The notes: generated by a model not told the origin, from the letters alone. A DNA stretch of 64,000 nucleotides from Aeromonas veronii bv. veronii (GCF_000820225.1 NZ_CDDK01000002.1:214492-278491); one strand, 5' to 3'. Positions 47,743 through 57,303 are shown, counted from the stretch's first letter. Translations and numbers: made by a program.

Positions 47743-49350
47743 TCAGAGCCGCTCGTAACCGGGCAGCGTCAGAAAATCGATCAGGGTATCGGCGCAGGTG
47801 ATCTCTTCCATCAGCTCGCTTGCCTCGGCAAAGCGTCCTGCCTGCCAGCGCGCAGTACCCACCTCGGCTTTGACCACCTCCAACTCCTCGGCCAGCATCT
47901 GGCGGAACAGCTCCTTGGTCACCACCTTGCCATTCGACAGACTCTTGCCGTGGCGGATCCACTGCCAGATGGAGGTGCGGGAGATCTCGGCGGTGGCGGC
48001 ATCTTCCATCAGACCGTAGATGGGCACGCAGCCGTTGCCGTTGATCCAGGCCTCCAGATATTGCAGGGCGACCCGGATATTTGTACGCATGCCTGCTTCG
48101 GTCCGCTCGCCCTCACAGGGGGCCAGCAGGTCGGCGGCAGTGATGGGGGCATCCTGCTCGCGCAGCACTCCGATCTGGTTCTTGGCACCAGCAGCAATGG
48201 TGGCGTTGAACACCGCCATGGCGGTGTCGGCAAGGCCAGGGTGGGCGACCCAGGTACCGTCGTGGCCGTTGTTGGCTTCGCGCTCCTTGTCGGCCTTGAC
48301 CTTGGCGAAGACCTGCTTGTTGACGGCCGCGTCTTTGGCCGGAATAAAGGCGGCCATGCCACCCATCGCCAGCGCACCGCGCTTGTGACAGGTCTTGATC
48401 AGCAGCCGCGAGTAGGCGGAGAGGAACGGCTTGTCCATGGTCACCACCTGACGATCAGGCAGTACCCGATCCGGATGGTTCTTCAAGGTTTTGATATAGC
48501 TGAAGATGTAGTCCCAGCGGCCGCAGTTCAGCGCAACGATGTGATCTTTCATCTGATAAAGCAGCTCATCCATCTCGAATACGGCTGGCAGGGTTTCAAT
48601 CAGCACGGTGGCCTTGATGGTGCCGCGGGGCAGGCCGAACTTGTCCTCGGTCCAGGCGAATACCTCGCTCCACCAGCGCCCTTCCAGATGGCTCTGCAAC
48701 TTGGGCACGTAGAAGTAGGGGCCCGAGCCTTTGGCCAGCAGCGCCTGATAGTTGTGCAGGAAGTAGAGAGCAAAATCGAACAGGCCGCCGGGGATGGGCT
48801 CGCCATCGAAGGTGACATGTTTTTCCGGCAGGTGCAGACCGCGTACCCGGCAGATGAGTACCGCCGGATTGGGGGTCAGGGTATAAGCCTTTCCTTCCGG
48901 ACTGGTGTAAGAAATGGTCTCGTTGACTGCATCGCGCAGGTTGATTTGACCCTCGATCACCTTGTTCCAGGCGGGGGCCAGTGAGTCCTCGAAGTCCGCC
49001 ATAAACACCTTGACGTTGGCGTTGAGGGCGTTGATCACCATCTTGCGCTCGACCGGGCCGGTGATCTCCACACGGCGGTCTTGCAGGTCGGCGGGAATGC
49101 CGCGAATGGTCCAGTCACCTTCACGGATGTGGGCGGTTTCCGGCAGGAAGTCCGGCAGCTCGCCGCCATCGATACGGGCCTGGCGTGCCACACGTTGTTT
49201 CAGCAATTCCCCTCTTTGGGGAGCAAAACGTTCCACCAGTTCGGAGATCAGAGCCACCGCGTCCGGCGTCAGAATTTGCGCGTATTCGGGCTGCATCTCG
49301 CCCTGGATGCGAAGGCGGGCGCTGCAGTGGGTCTGAGCCGGTGCCGACAT
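47743..49350 (-). CDS. aceB: Malate synthase A AceB
   Basis: A 535-residue enzyme condensing glyoxylate and acetyl-CoA to malate. Family motifs include VFMADFEDSLAPAWNKVIEGQ, LIETLPAVFEMDELLYQM, LNCGRWDYIFSYIK and HGKSLSNGKVV near the C-terminus. The ATG at 49350 (MSAPAQ) has GGAG eight bases upstream; a GTG three codons earlier is less likely. It is the first gene of aceBA, with a long AT-rich upstream region holding candidate operators. Confidence 0.96.
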   Translation of the reverse strand: MSAPAQTHCSARLRIQGEMQPEYAQILTPDAVALISELVERFAPQRGELLKQRVARQARIDGGELPDFLPETAHIREGDWTIRGIPADLQDRRVEITGPVERKMVINALNANVKVFMADFEDSLAPAWNKVIEGQINLRDAVNETISYTSPEGKAYTLTPNPAVLICRVRGLHLPEKHVTFDGEPIPGGLFDFALYFLHNYQALLAKGSGPYFYVPKLQSHLEGRWWSEVFAWTEDKFGLPRGTIKATVLIETLPAVFEMDELLYQMKDHIVALNCGRWDYIFSYIKTLKNHPDRVLPDRQVVTMDKPFLSAYSRLLIKTCHKRGALAMGGMAAFIPAKDAAVNKQVFAKVKADKEREANNGHDGTWVAHPGLADTAMAVFNATIAAGAKNQIGVLREQDAPITAADLLAPCEGERTEAGMRTNIRVALQYLEAWINGNGCVPIYGLMEDAATAEISRTSIWQWIRHGKSLSNGKVVTKELFRQMLAEELEVVKAEVGTARWQAGRFAEASELMEEITCADTLIDFLTLPGYERL

Positions 49351-49417
49351 AAGGTTCACTCCTTTGAGAATTACATTTTGAACTTACTAACTACGACTAA
49401 AGTCGAATCCCTGTTCC

Positions 49418-49429
49418 TGAAACGTTCCC
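49418..49429. promoter_or_regulatory. Candidate Cra (FruR) site upstream of aceB
   Basis: TGAAACGTTCCC matches 9 of 12 positions of the Cra consensus TGAAACGTTTCA, 68 bases before the aceB start. Cra activates aceBA in enterics; whether it does here is inference. Confidence 0.4.
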
Positions 49430-49468
49430 GCAACAACGGGATAACACGATTGATAAGGTGCGAAATAT

Positions 49469-49485
49469 TGTTGATTACGTCAACA
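49469..49485. promoter_or_regulatory. Inverted repeat TGTTGA-N5-TCAACA upstream of aceB
   Basis: A perfect 6-bp inverted repeat with a 5-base spacer, about 119 bases before aceB. It looks like an operator for a dimeric regulator that I cannot name. Confidence 0.45.
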
Positions 49486-49636
49486 GTTTTTTTTAAACAC
49501 CTGTTTTTTGTATATGGTTAAGTTGATGTTTTTTATTGCTTTATTGGGTTGGTATAAAAACTCTACGCAGATGGTTATGCTCCTGCTTTTTCCCATCGGA
49601 CAACGGCTAATTTGGGCCGTTACCCTGCCCCTCGTT

Positions 49637-49667
49637 TTGTAACTTATTACGTAATAAAATTACAAAT
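49637..49667. repeat. Extended AT-rich palindrome
   Basis: TTATTAC-GTAATAA is a perfect 14-bp palindrome (49644-49657), extended by TTTGTAA on the left and TTACAAA on the right with short unpaired bases. The rest of the 49351-50038 gap is AT-rich with no convincing gene; a minus-strand frame at 49607-49849 looks spurious. Confidence 0.55.
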
Positions 49668-50038
49668 GCAAAAACAAATCCCGACCTAACTCCAGGCTTT
49701 GCCAAAACAGCCGTATAAAGCGCGTTTGAATGTGGCAATGAATGTTTTGCTAATGCTAGACCTGATTGGTGAACGTGCGTTTTAAACTTGGTGTGGTGAT
49801 GCAGGCTCTGTTGGCACCAGCGGTTGCAGCGATGGAAAGTGAAGTGCAATAACGTAGGTTTGTATCAGTTGTCGGGGGGAATGCCGGGGAGGAAAGGGGG
49901 ATATACATCAGTCAATAATACTGCCATCCTTGATAGAATTAGCAGTTTGTCGTTTTTTGCAGATTTCTCGCCAAGGACCTGAAACGGAGAGCGTTGAACA
50001 GGCGATGTGCCGGTGATTGAGCAGCCATCTGGCCGGGC

Positions 50039-50179
50039 TCAATAGTCATCATCCGGTTCGGCCAGATCGATCACATCCAGCTGGATGACCTGTTCATTTT
50101 CGCTTTCGGTGTGGCAAGGGGTGTCGTGAGGAACGGAATAAAGCGTAATGGCGGGTGCGAAATCGGTGTTCTGGTTCAT
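50039..50179 (-). CDS. Small acidic protein, 46 aa (unannotated-size ORF)
   Basis: A 46-codon frame, MNQNTDFAP at the start and DLAEPDDDY at the end, with a plausible AGGA ribosome site seven bases upstream. The product is strongly acidic at the C-terminus, with no membrane segment. Two cues support coding: a sensible composition and codon use like neighbouring genes inside an otherwise AT-rich gap. I do not recognise a family. It may be co-transcribed with or read independently of the tRNA-Pro gene upstream on the same strand. Confidence 0.5.
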   Translation of the reverse strand: MNQNTDFAPAITLYSVPHDTPCHTESENEQVIQLDVIDLAEPDDDY

Positions 50180-50362
50180 GCCTGGTCCTGTGTTGCACGC
50201 AAGCCGGACAGTGATCCCTTCACTTGTTTTTCCACCTCCCTGTGTTGTCTACCGGCGGAAAGTTGCGCATCTTAATGAGTTCGGCAAAAAGATTCAAGTG
50301 GTTCTGAGTGTTTTTTGTTCTTGGTAGGCTGGCGTTGTCAGGAGGATAAATCGGAGGCAAAA

Positions 50363-50394
50363 AAATAGCCCAGTCGTTTGACTGGGCTATTTTC
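50363..50394 (-). terminator. Terminator after tRNA-Pro
   Basis: A 14-bp perfect stem (50363-50376 region against 50381-50394, loop GTTT) followed by T-rich sequence on the minus strand, about 10 bases past the tRNA 3' end. Confidence 0.88.
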
Positions 50395-50402
50395 GGGGAA
50401 AA

Positions 50403-50479
50403 TGGTCGGTGTGAGAGGATTCGAACCTCCGACCCTCTACACCCCATGCAGATGCGCTACCTGGCTGCGCTACACACCG
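50403..50479 (-). tRNA. tRNA-Pro (anticodon GGG)
   Basis: A 77-nt tRNA on the minus strand with encoded CCA. Acceptor arms CGGTGTG / CACACCG, a D arm GCGC...GCGC, an anticodon stem TCTGC / GTAGA around loop ATGGGGT (anticodon GGG), and a T arm with GGTTCGAATCC. It closely resembles E. coli proL. It decodes CCC and CCU. Confidence 0.95.
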
Positions 50480-50508
50480 ACGGAGTCAGACTCGGCTGAC
50501 GGGGAGGA

Positions 50509-50537
50509 AGTCTAATAGCATGGCCAAACGGGTGCAA
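50509..50537 (-). promoter_or_regulatory. Probable sigma-70 promoter of tRNA-Pro
   Basis: On the minus strand TTGCAC, 17 bases, TAGACT, ending 30 bases upstream of the tRNA 5' end. Confidence 0.45.
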
Positions 50538-50554
50538 CTCCTTTTTTATCATAG

Positions 50555-51286
<732 letters not shown>

Positions 51287-51424
51287 ACCATTCGGGGGCA
51301 GCGCAGGCTGCCATTGCTGATTATCTGCATAAATACCCCTTTATAAACAATATATTACGCTCGCCCGCCTTCGAAGGAATCCCCGCCCATTTTTCCGCTA
51401 ACAACCTCTGTTAAAGCGTTCTCG

Positions 51425-51442
51425 ATGTAACAAAACTGTCAT
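51425..51442 (+). promoter_or_regulatory. Candidate Pho box of the pst operon
   Basis: ATGTAAC-AAAA-CTGTCAT matches 14 of 18 positions of CTGTCATAAAACTGTCAC. A third weak repeat (CCGCCAT) follows, 11 bases on. Confidence 0.75.
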
Positions 51443-51452
51443 GCAACCGCCA

Positions 51453-51458
51453 TATAAT
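51453..51458 (+). promoter_or_regulatory. -10 element of the pst promoter
   Basis: A perfect TATAAT exactly 10 bases after the Pho box and 33 bases before the pstC start, the geometry of PhoB-activated promoters that lack a -35 box. Confidence 0.7.
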
Positions 51459-51490
51459 GCCGCGAAGCCTAGCTTACATTGAGGTCTTGC

Positions 51491-53728
51491 ATGTCATCGG
51501 AATCGTTAAACCTGGTCATGGCGGGCAGTAGAAAACGCCGGATCAAGGATAAATTGGCCAAATATGGCGTCACCACAGGCGGAGCCCTGGTACTGGTGGC
51601 GCTGCTGCTTATCTTCTTTTATCTGCTCTATGTGGTGAAACCCATCTTCAATGGCGCCTCCATGGAGCCGACCGCCTCGTTTACCCTGCCTGCCGCAGGG
51701 AAGACCGCCTGGCTCGGCGTGGAAGAGCAGAACGAGATCGGCTATCGCTTCAGCGATAAAGGGCAGGTCAACTTCTTTGCGGTGCAGGGAGATGACAAGA
51801 TCAAGGTCGGCCAGTCACTGGGTCAGGCCCAGGTTGCTGGTGACATCACCACGGTAGCGACCCCTGCTCCTGGTCAGCGGCTGATCGCCTACGGCTTTGC
51901 CGATGGTAAGGCGCAGGTCGTCCAGCCAGCGTTCAAGGTCTCCTATCCCAACGATGTGCGGGTGATTGAACCCAGCCTGCAATATCCCTTCGGCGAAGAG
52001 CCTGTGGTGATCGACCCGCAAGGGAAGGCACTGCAACTGATGGTGTTCGAAGCCACCAAGGACAAGATGGCGACCGCCGCCGTGACCGAAGATGGTCGTG
52101 GTGTGATGACGGTGATGAGCGGTGAGGAGAATTTCATCTCCGGGGAGATTGAGTGGAGCAGTGAAAACTACACGATTCCCTCCCTGCCGCGCCATGTGGA
52201 TCAGATGTTGCTGACCCCCAATCTGCGGATCCTGTTCGTGCGCGAGGGTAATCGCCTCTCCGTCTATGACATTCATAACCTGAGCGAAATCTCCCTGCGC
52301 AACGTGTTGGAGATCAATGCCCCCAACGCCAATGTGACCCGGGTTCAGCTGCTCTCCGGCGCCTCTTCACTTCTGGTGGGTAATGACAACGGCGTGATTT
52401 CCCAGTGGTTCGAAGTGGCGAAGGATGGCAAACGCCAGTTCACCCAAATTCGTGACTTCAAGGGCGATGGCGCGGTAGATCTGCTGACTCCCGAGCACTT
52501 TCGCAAAGGCTTCATCAGTGCCGACAAGGACGGCATCATCAGCTTCTTCCACGCCACCGGCGAGACCAAGCTGCTGACTGAGACGGTGGAAGGGGGCGAA
52601 CTCTCTGCCCTGGCCATCTCCCCCCGTCACAATCTGTTGCTGATGCAGCAAGGGAATACCTTCAAGCTCTTCTCGGTGGAGAACGAACACCCCGAAGTGA
52701 CCTGGTCTGCCCTCTGGCAACAGGTGTGGTACGAAGGGTATCCGGAGCCCCAGTATGTGTGGCAATCCACCTCCGCCAGCAACGACTTTGAAGCCAAGCT
52801 GAGTTTGGTGCCGCTGGTATTCGGTACGCTGAAAGCCTCTTTCTACGCCATGGTGTTTGCTGTGCCACTCGGCGTGGCTGGTGCCATCTATACCGCCTAC
52901 TTCATGTCGGCGGGGCTGCGCAAATACGTCAAGCCGACGGTCGAGATCATGGCGGCGCTGCCGACCGTTATCCTGGGCTTCCTGGCGGGTCTGTGGTTGG
53001 CGCCGATCATCGAGGGGGCGCTGCCCGGGGTGATCCTGCTGCTGGTATTGCTGCCGATGGGGATGCTGCTGACTGCACTGCTCTGGAACTATCTGCCGGA
53101 GCGCGGCAAGTCCTTGCTGCCGGAGGGGTGGCACGCCATCCTGCTGATCCCGGTGCTGCTGCTGATTGGCTGGGGTGCCTTCGCCCTGAGCCCGCTCATC
53201 GAGAATGCCTTTATGCACGGCGATTCGCGCATCTGGCTGACCCACGAAATGGGCATCAAGTTTGACCAGCGTAATTCGCTGGTGGTCGGTATCGCCATGG
53301 GCTTTGCGGTCATCCCCACCATCTTCTCCATCGCTGAAGATGCGGTCTTCTCGGTGCCCAAGCACCTGACCCAGGGCTCGCTGGCACTGGGTGCCACCCC
53401 GTGGCAGACCCTGAGCCGGGTGGTGATCCTCACCGCGAGCCCGGGCATCTTCTCTGCGGTGATGATGGGCCTTGGCCGCGCCGTGGGCGAGACCATGATC
53501 GTGCTGATGGCTACCGGCAATACCCCCATCATGGACTTCTCCATGTTCCAGGGGCTGCGCACCCTCGCCGCCAACATCGCGGTGGAGATGCCGGAATCGG
53601 AAGTGGGCAGCTCCCACTATCGGGTACTGTTCCTCGCGGCCTTCGTCCTGTTTGTGTTCACCTTTTTGTTCAACACCCTGGCCGAGTTTGTCCGTCAGCG
53701 GTTGCGTGAAAAATACAGCTCGATGTAA
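51491..53728 (+). CDS. pstC: Phosphate ABC transporter permease PstC, long form
   Basis: A 745-residue inner-membrane permease. One N-terminal membrane segment (about 30-55) is followed by a long non-membrane region (about 60-430) with repeated beta-rich, propeller-like segments. The C-terminal 300 residues carry the permease domain, including AALPTVILGFLAGLW and the EAA-type loop before GLGRAVGETM. E. coli PstC is only about 320 residues, so this is the extended form found in vibrios and aeromonads. It is first in pstC-pstA-pstB-phoU; no pstS gene is in the window. Confidence 0.92.
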   Translation: MSSESLNLVMAGSRKRRIKDKLAKYGVTTGGALVLVALLLIFFYLLYVVKPIFNGASMEPTASFTLPAAGKTAWLGVEEQNEIGYRFSDKGQVNFFAVQGDDKIKVGQSLGQAQVAGDITTVATPAPGQRLIAYGFADGKAQVVQPAFKVSYPNDVRVIEPSLQYPFGEEPVVIDPQGKALQLMVFEATKDKMATAAVTEDGRGVMTVMSGEENFISGEIEWSSENYTIPSLPRHVDQMLLTPNLRILFVREGNRLSVYDIHNLSEISLRNVLEINAPNANVTRVQLLSGASSLLVGNDNGVISQWFEVAKDGKRQFTQIRDFKGDGAVDLLTPEHFRKGFISADKDGIISFFHATGETKLLTETVEGGELSALAISPRHNLLLMQQGNTFKLFSVENEHPEVTWSALWQQVWYEGYPEPQYVWQSTSASNDFEAKLSLVPLVFGTLKASFYAMVFAVPLGVAGAIYTAYFMSAGLRKYVKPTVEIMAALPTVILGFLAGLWLAPIIEGALPGVILLLVLLPMGMLLTALLWNYLPERGKSLLPEGWHAILLIPVLLLIGWGAFALSPLIENAFMHGDSRIWLTHEMGIKFDQRNSLVVGIAMGFAVIPTIFSIAEDAVFSVPKHLTQGSLALGATPWQTLSRVVILTASPGIFSAVMMGLGRAVGETMIVLMATGNTPIMDFSMFQGLRTLAANIAVEMPESEVGSSHYRVLFLAAFVLFVFTFLFNTLAEFVRQRLREKYSSM

Positions 53729-53760
53729 GGGGCGACTCTGTAATGGACAAGGAATCGACA

Positions 53761-55410
53761 ATGGGTAAGTGGTTTAAATCAGGGGCCCCCTGGATCTGGA
53801 TGACTGGCGGTGCCGTCAGCCTGAGTCTGGTGGCGGTACTGGGTCTGCTGCTGCTGATCGGCTGGCGTGGTCTGGTCTACTTCTGGCCGCACCCCATCTA
53901 TGAGTGGCAGCTGGAAGATGCCAGCGGCAACAAGAGCGTACTGATCGGCGAAATCAACGATCGCGAGCAGGTTCCGGTGGAGCGACTGCGCGCCGCAGGT
54001 CTGGCGCTGGAAGGGGAAGATCGCGAGCTGCTGACCCGCTATCTGGTCAAGACCGGCAACCGCGAGTTTGTTGACCTCGATTTTCGCTGGGTGCTGGAGA
54101 CGGACATCAAGTCCCAGAGCCAGCCAGCCGAGCTGGCCATGGTTGAGCGTGCCACCAACGGCAACTTCTATGGCTATATCGTCGGGGTGAAAGAGGATGG
54201 CCGCGAGCTCACCTCTGATCTGCATCCTGCCCTGCAGCGGGTGCTGGCGCGAGCCAATGCCCTTTCAGAACAGGCCAACGATCTGCAAAAAGGGGACATC
54301 GGCAGCATCAACTATCAACTGGAGCGGCTGCGCCTGAAAGAGCGCAAGGCTGAGCTGGATGACAAGCTGACCGATCAGCTCAAAGCCGAACTGGCCAGCG
54401 AGCGTCAGGCCCTCAACGATCGCTATCAGGTGCTGGAAAAAGAGCTCTTCTCCCTGCGCAGTCAGGCCGATCGCGACGCCATCACCGTCAAAGATATGCG
54501 TGGCGAGCTGGTGACCATGCCGATGTCCAAGGTACTGGACGTGGTATGGCCTAACGATATGAGCCTGCTGGCCAAGGTGGGTCACTGGTTCCATCAGATC
54601 GGCAAGTTCGTCTCTGACGATCCCCGTGAAGCCAACACCGAGGGCGGGGTGTTCCCGGCCATCTTCGGCACCGTGTTCATGGTGTTCCTGATGGCGATCA
54701 TCGTGACCCCGCTGGGGGTGGTGGCGGCAGTCTACCTGCACGAATACGCGGGCAAGAACAGCCTGACCAAGATCATCCGCATCGCGGTGATCAACCTGGC
54801 GGGCGTGCCCTCCATCGTTTACGGCGTGTTTGGTCTGGGCTTCTTCGTCTACACACTCGGCGGTTCGTTAGACCAGCTGTTCTACCCGGAAGCGCTGCCG
54901 AGCCCGACCTTTGGCTCACCCGGCGTGATTTGGTCGGCGCTGACCCTGGCCATCCTGACCCTGCCGGTGGTGATTGTCTCCACCGAAGAGGGGTTGGCGC
55001 GGATCCCGAGCACCATCCGTCAGGGCTCGCTGGCACTGGGCGCCACCCAGGCCGAGACCCTGTGGCGCATCGTGCTGCCGATGGCGAGCCCAGCCATCAT
55101 GACCGGCCTTATTCTGGCTATTGCCCGTGCAGCCGGTGAAGTGGCGCCGCTGATGCTGGTGGGGGTGGTAAAACTGGCACCGACCCTGCCGATGGATGGC
55201 AACTTCCCGTATCTGCATGTGGAGCGCAAGTTCATGCACCTGGGCTTCCACATCTATGACGTCGGCTTCCAGAGCCCCAACGTCGAGGCGGCCCGCCCGC
55301 TGGTCTATGCCACCTCCTTCCTGCTGGTGACGGTGATCGTGGGTCTGAACCTGACCGCTATCGGTATTCGTAACCACTTGCGCGAGAAATTCCGGTCGCT
55401 GGAGCATTAA
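53761..55410 (+). CDS. pstA: Phosphate ABC transporter permease PstA, long form
   Basis: A 549-residue partner permease. An N-terminal membrane segment (about 14-36) precedes a large soluble insert (about 45-270) with a charged coiled coil (about 165-235). The C-terminal permease domain includes NLAGVPSIVYGVFGL and IVLPMASPAIMTGLIL with ARAAGEVAPLM. E. coli PstA has about 296 residues. The ATG at 53761 has AAGGA at good spacing; an in-frame ATG at 53743 has a poorer site. Confidence 0.92.
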   Translation: MGKWFKSGAPWIWMTGGAVSLSLVAVLGLLLLIGWRGLVYFWPHPIYEWQLEDASGNKSVLIGEINDREQVPVERLRAAGLALEGEDRELLTRYLVKTGNREFVDLDFRWVLETDIKSQSQPAELAMVERATNGNFYGYIVGVKEDGRELTSDLHPALQRVLARANALSEQANDLQKGDIGSINYQLERLRLKERKAELDDKLTDQLKAELASERQALNDRYQVLEKELFSLRSQADRDAITVKDMRGELVTMPMSKVLDVVWPNDMSLLAKVGHWFHQIGKFVSDDPREANTEGGVFPAIFGTVFMVFLMAIIVTPLGVVAAVYLHEYAGKNSLTKIIRIAVINLAGVPSIVYGVFGLGFFVYTLGGSLDQLFYPEALPSPTFGSPGVIWSALTLAILTLPVVIVSTEEGLARIPSTIRQGSLALGATQAETLWRIVLPMASPAIMTGLILAIARAAGEVAPLMLVGVVKLAPTLPMDGNFPYLHVERKFMHLGFHIYDVGFQSPNVEAARPLVYATSFLLVTVIVGLNLTAIGIRNHLREKFRSLEH

Positions 55411-55438
55411 TCCGGCGCCGCTTGAGTGATACAAGAGT

Positions 55439-55477
55439 GAGATAACAGAGGGGCGGCCGAGCGCGAGCCGCCATCTC
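55439..55477 (+). other. Hairpin between pstA and pstB
   Basis: Nested stems GAGAT / ATCTC and GGCGGC / GCCGCC in the 133-base gap, without a T-run. A second small stem (GCCGG / CCGGC) follows. It may protect or process the transcript and set the permease to ATPase ratio. Confidence 0.5.
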
Positions 55478-55543
55478 TCTGCACCAATACGTGAGGGGCG
55501 CCGGCAGCTGTCCGGCCACTCCAGATAGATTTTGAGGTAACAG

Positions 55544-56362
55544 ATGATCAACGTAACGACCACGTCTACCCAGCACACCGCGCTGGACCTGCTCAACCTG
55601 ACCCCGGAGCAGACCGCGCTGGAGGTGAAGGATCTCAACCTGTACTACGGCAGCAAGCAGGCGTTGTTCAACGTCAACATGAAGATCCCCAAAGGGCAGG
55701 TGACCGCCTTTATCGGCCCGTCAGGCTGTGGCAAATCGACCCTGCTGCGCTGCATCAACCGGATGAACGATCTGGTGGAGATCTGCCGCATCGAGGGAGA
55801 AATCCAACTGCACGGCCATAACATCTATGACAAGAGCGTCGATGTTTCCGCCCTGCGCCGTCAGGTGGGCATGGTGTTCCAGCGCCCGAACCCGTTTCCC
55901 AAGTCCATCTACGAAAACGTGGTCTATGGTCTGCGCCTGCAGGGGATCAACGATCGTCGCACTCTGGATGAAGCGGCCGAGCGCTCCCTGCGCGGTGCGG
56001 CCCTGTGGGACGAGGTGAAGGATCGTCTGCATGACAACGCCTTCGGTCTCTCCGGTGGTCAGCAGCAGCGTCTGGTGATTGCCCGCGCCATTGCCATCGA
56101 GCCGGAAGTGCTGCTGCTCGATGAACCGACCTCGGCGCTCGACCCCATCTCCACCCTCACCATCGAGGAGCTGATCAACGAGCTCAAGAGCCAGTTCACC
56201 GTGGTGATCGTGACCCACAACATGCAACAGGCTGCGCGCGTGTCGGATCAGACTGCCTTCATGTATATGGGCGAGCTTATCGAGTACTCGGATACCAACA
56301 CCATTTTCACCACCCCGGCCAAGAAAAAGACCGAAGATTACATTACCGGTCGTTACGGCTAA
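55544..56362 (+). CDS. pstB: Phosphate ABC transporter ATP-binding protein PstB
   Basis: A 272-residue ATPase that energises phosphate uptake by PstC/PstA. Walker A is GPSGCGKST, the Q-loop lies in [11 protein letters not shown], the ABC signature is LSGGQQQR, and Walker B is [11 protein letters not shown], followed by the H-loop VIVTHNMQQ. The N-terminal 25 residues before [11 protein letters not shown] are an extension relative to E. coli PstB (257). A short phoU-like reading frame lies between it and phoU. Confidence 0.97.
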   Translation: MINVTTTSTQHTALDLLNLTPEQTALEVKDLNLYYGSKQALFNVNMKIPKGQVTAFIGPSGCGKSTLLRCINRMNDLVEICRIEGEIQLHGHNIYDKSVDVSALRRQVGMVFQRPNPFPKSIYENVVYGLRLQGINDRRTLDEAAERSLRGAALWDEVKDRLHDNAFGLSGGQQQRLVIARAIAIEPEVLLLDEPTSALDPISTLTIEELINELKSQFTVVIVTHNMQQAARVSDQTAFMYMGELIEYSDTNTIFTTPAKKKTEDYITGRYG

Positions 56363-56374
56363 GGAGAGGAGAGG

Positions 56375-56416
56375 ATGAATCTCAGCAAACAGATTGGCAG
56401 TCGGTTCAACGGCTAA
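56375..56416 (+). pseudogene. 13-codon phoU-like relic or leader peptide
   Basis: An ATG with a strong AAGGAGAGGAGAGG ribosome site begins MNLSKQIGSRFNG and then stops. It matches the phoU start at 56457 ([13 protein letters not shown]) at 28 of 39 bases and in the same register. It therefore looks like a partial duplication of the phoU 5' end, now a minicistron 31 bases before phoU. It could be a relic or a translated leader that affects phoU expression. Confidence 0.55.
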
Positions 56417-56447
56417 GGCATAATCGGAGCAATCAAGGATTATTTGT

Positions 56448-57158
56448 ATGGACAATATGAACCTCAATAAACACATCTCCGGTCAGTTCAATGCCGAGCT
56501 AGAGAGCGTGCGCAACCAGGTGCTGGTGATGGGCGGTCTGGTGGAGCAGCAGCTCACCGACGCCATCGCAGCGATCCACGATCAGGATCTCGATGCGGCG
56601 CGGAAAATCGTGGCCAACGACCACAAGGTCAACGCCATGGAAGTGGCGATCGACGAGGAGTGCACCCGCATCATCGCCAAGCGTCAGCCGACAGCCTCCG
56701 ACCTGCGACTGGTGATGGCCATCATCAAGACCATCACTGATCTGGAGCGCATTGGCGACGTGGCCGACAAGATCGCCCGCATGCTGACCGACAACGCCAA
56801 CAAGCCGCAGCCGCCGCTGGTGTCGCTGGAGAACATGGGCCGTCGTACCATCAAGATGCTGCACGATGTGCTCGACGCTTTCGCCCGCATGGATCTGGAT
56901 GCGGCGCTGGCGGTCTACAAGGAAGATGACAAGGTAGACCGCGAGTACGAGTCCATCATCCGCGAGCTGATGACCTATATGATGGAAGATCCCCGCACCA
57001 TCCCCCAGGTGCTCAACGTCCTGTGGGCGGCGCGTGCCATCGAGCGGGTCGGCGATCGCTGCCAGCACATCTGCGAGTACATCGTCTACTACGTGAAAGG
57101 CAAGGATGTGCGCCACACCAAGGCGGATGATCTGGGCACCTTGCTGGGCAAGGGCTAA
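56448..57158 (+). CDS. phoU: Phosphate signalling protein PhoU
   Basis: A 236-residue all-helical protein of two PhoU repeats, each with a metal-binding E(D)xxxD motif: [13 protein letters not shown] in the first, [16 protein letters not shown] in the second. It joins Pst to the PhoR/PhoB system and shuts the response off when phosphate is ample. [19 protein letters not shown] matches E. coli PhoU. It is the last gene of the pst operon and is followed by a strong terminator. Confidence 0.97.
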   Translation: MDNMNLNKHISGQFNAELESVRNQVLVMGGLVEQQLTDAIAAIHDQDLDAARKIVANDHKVNAMEVAIDEECTRIIAKRQPTASDLRLVMAIIKTITDLERIGDVADKIARMLTDNANKPQPPLVSLENMGRRTIKMLHDVLDAFARMDLDAALAVYKEDDKVDREYESIIRELMTYMMEDPRTIPQVLNVLWAARAIERVGDRCQHICEYIVYYVKGKDVRHTKADDLGTLLGKG

Positions 57159-57170
57159 CCGGAAGTGAAT

Positions 57171-57196
57171 AAAAAGGCGCGTGAAGCGCCTTTTTT
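57171..57196 (+). terminator. Intrinsic terminator after phoU
   Basis: A 10-bp stem AAAAAGGCGC / GCGCCTTTTT with a GTGAA loop and a T-run. Confidence 0.9.
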
Positions 57197-57264
57197 GTTG
57201 CATAACTGGTCGGAGTAAGATAAAGCCCCCAACTGGCTGTTTTCTGATAGAATACTCCCCCTGT

Positions 57265-57303
57265 GTGAGTCCCGGATGGGCTCACGGTCCGGTCTCCCGG
57301 GCC
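57265..57303 (+). other. Two hairpins in the leader of the PaeA-like gene
   Basis: Stems 57265-57272 / 57278-57285 and 57286-57292 / 57297-57303 lie between a possible -10 (TAGAAT, about 57248) and the start at 57349. They suggest a structured 5' leader; no riboswitch class is recognised. Confidence 0.4.

Noticed and set aside
49607..49849. An 80-codon minus-strand frame in the aceB upstream region
   Set aside because: No ribosome site, odd composition and overlap with the extended palindrome; nothing supports coding.
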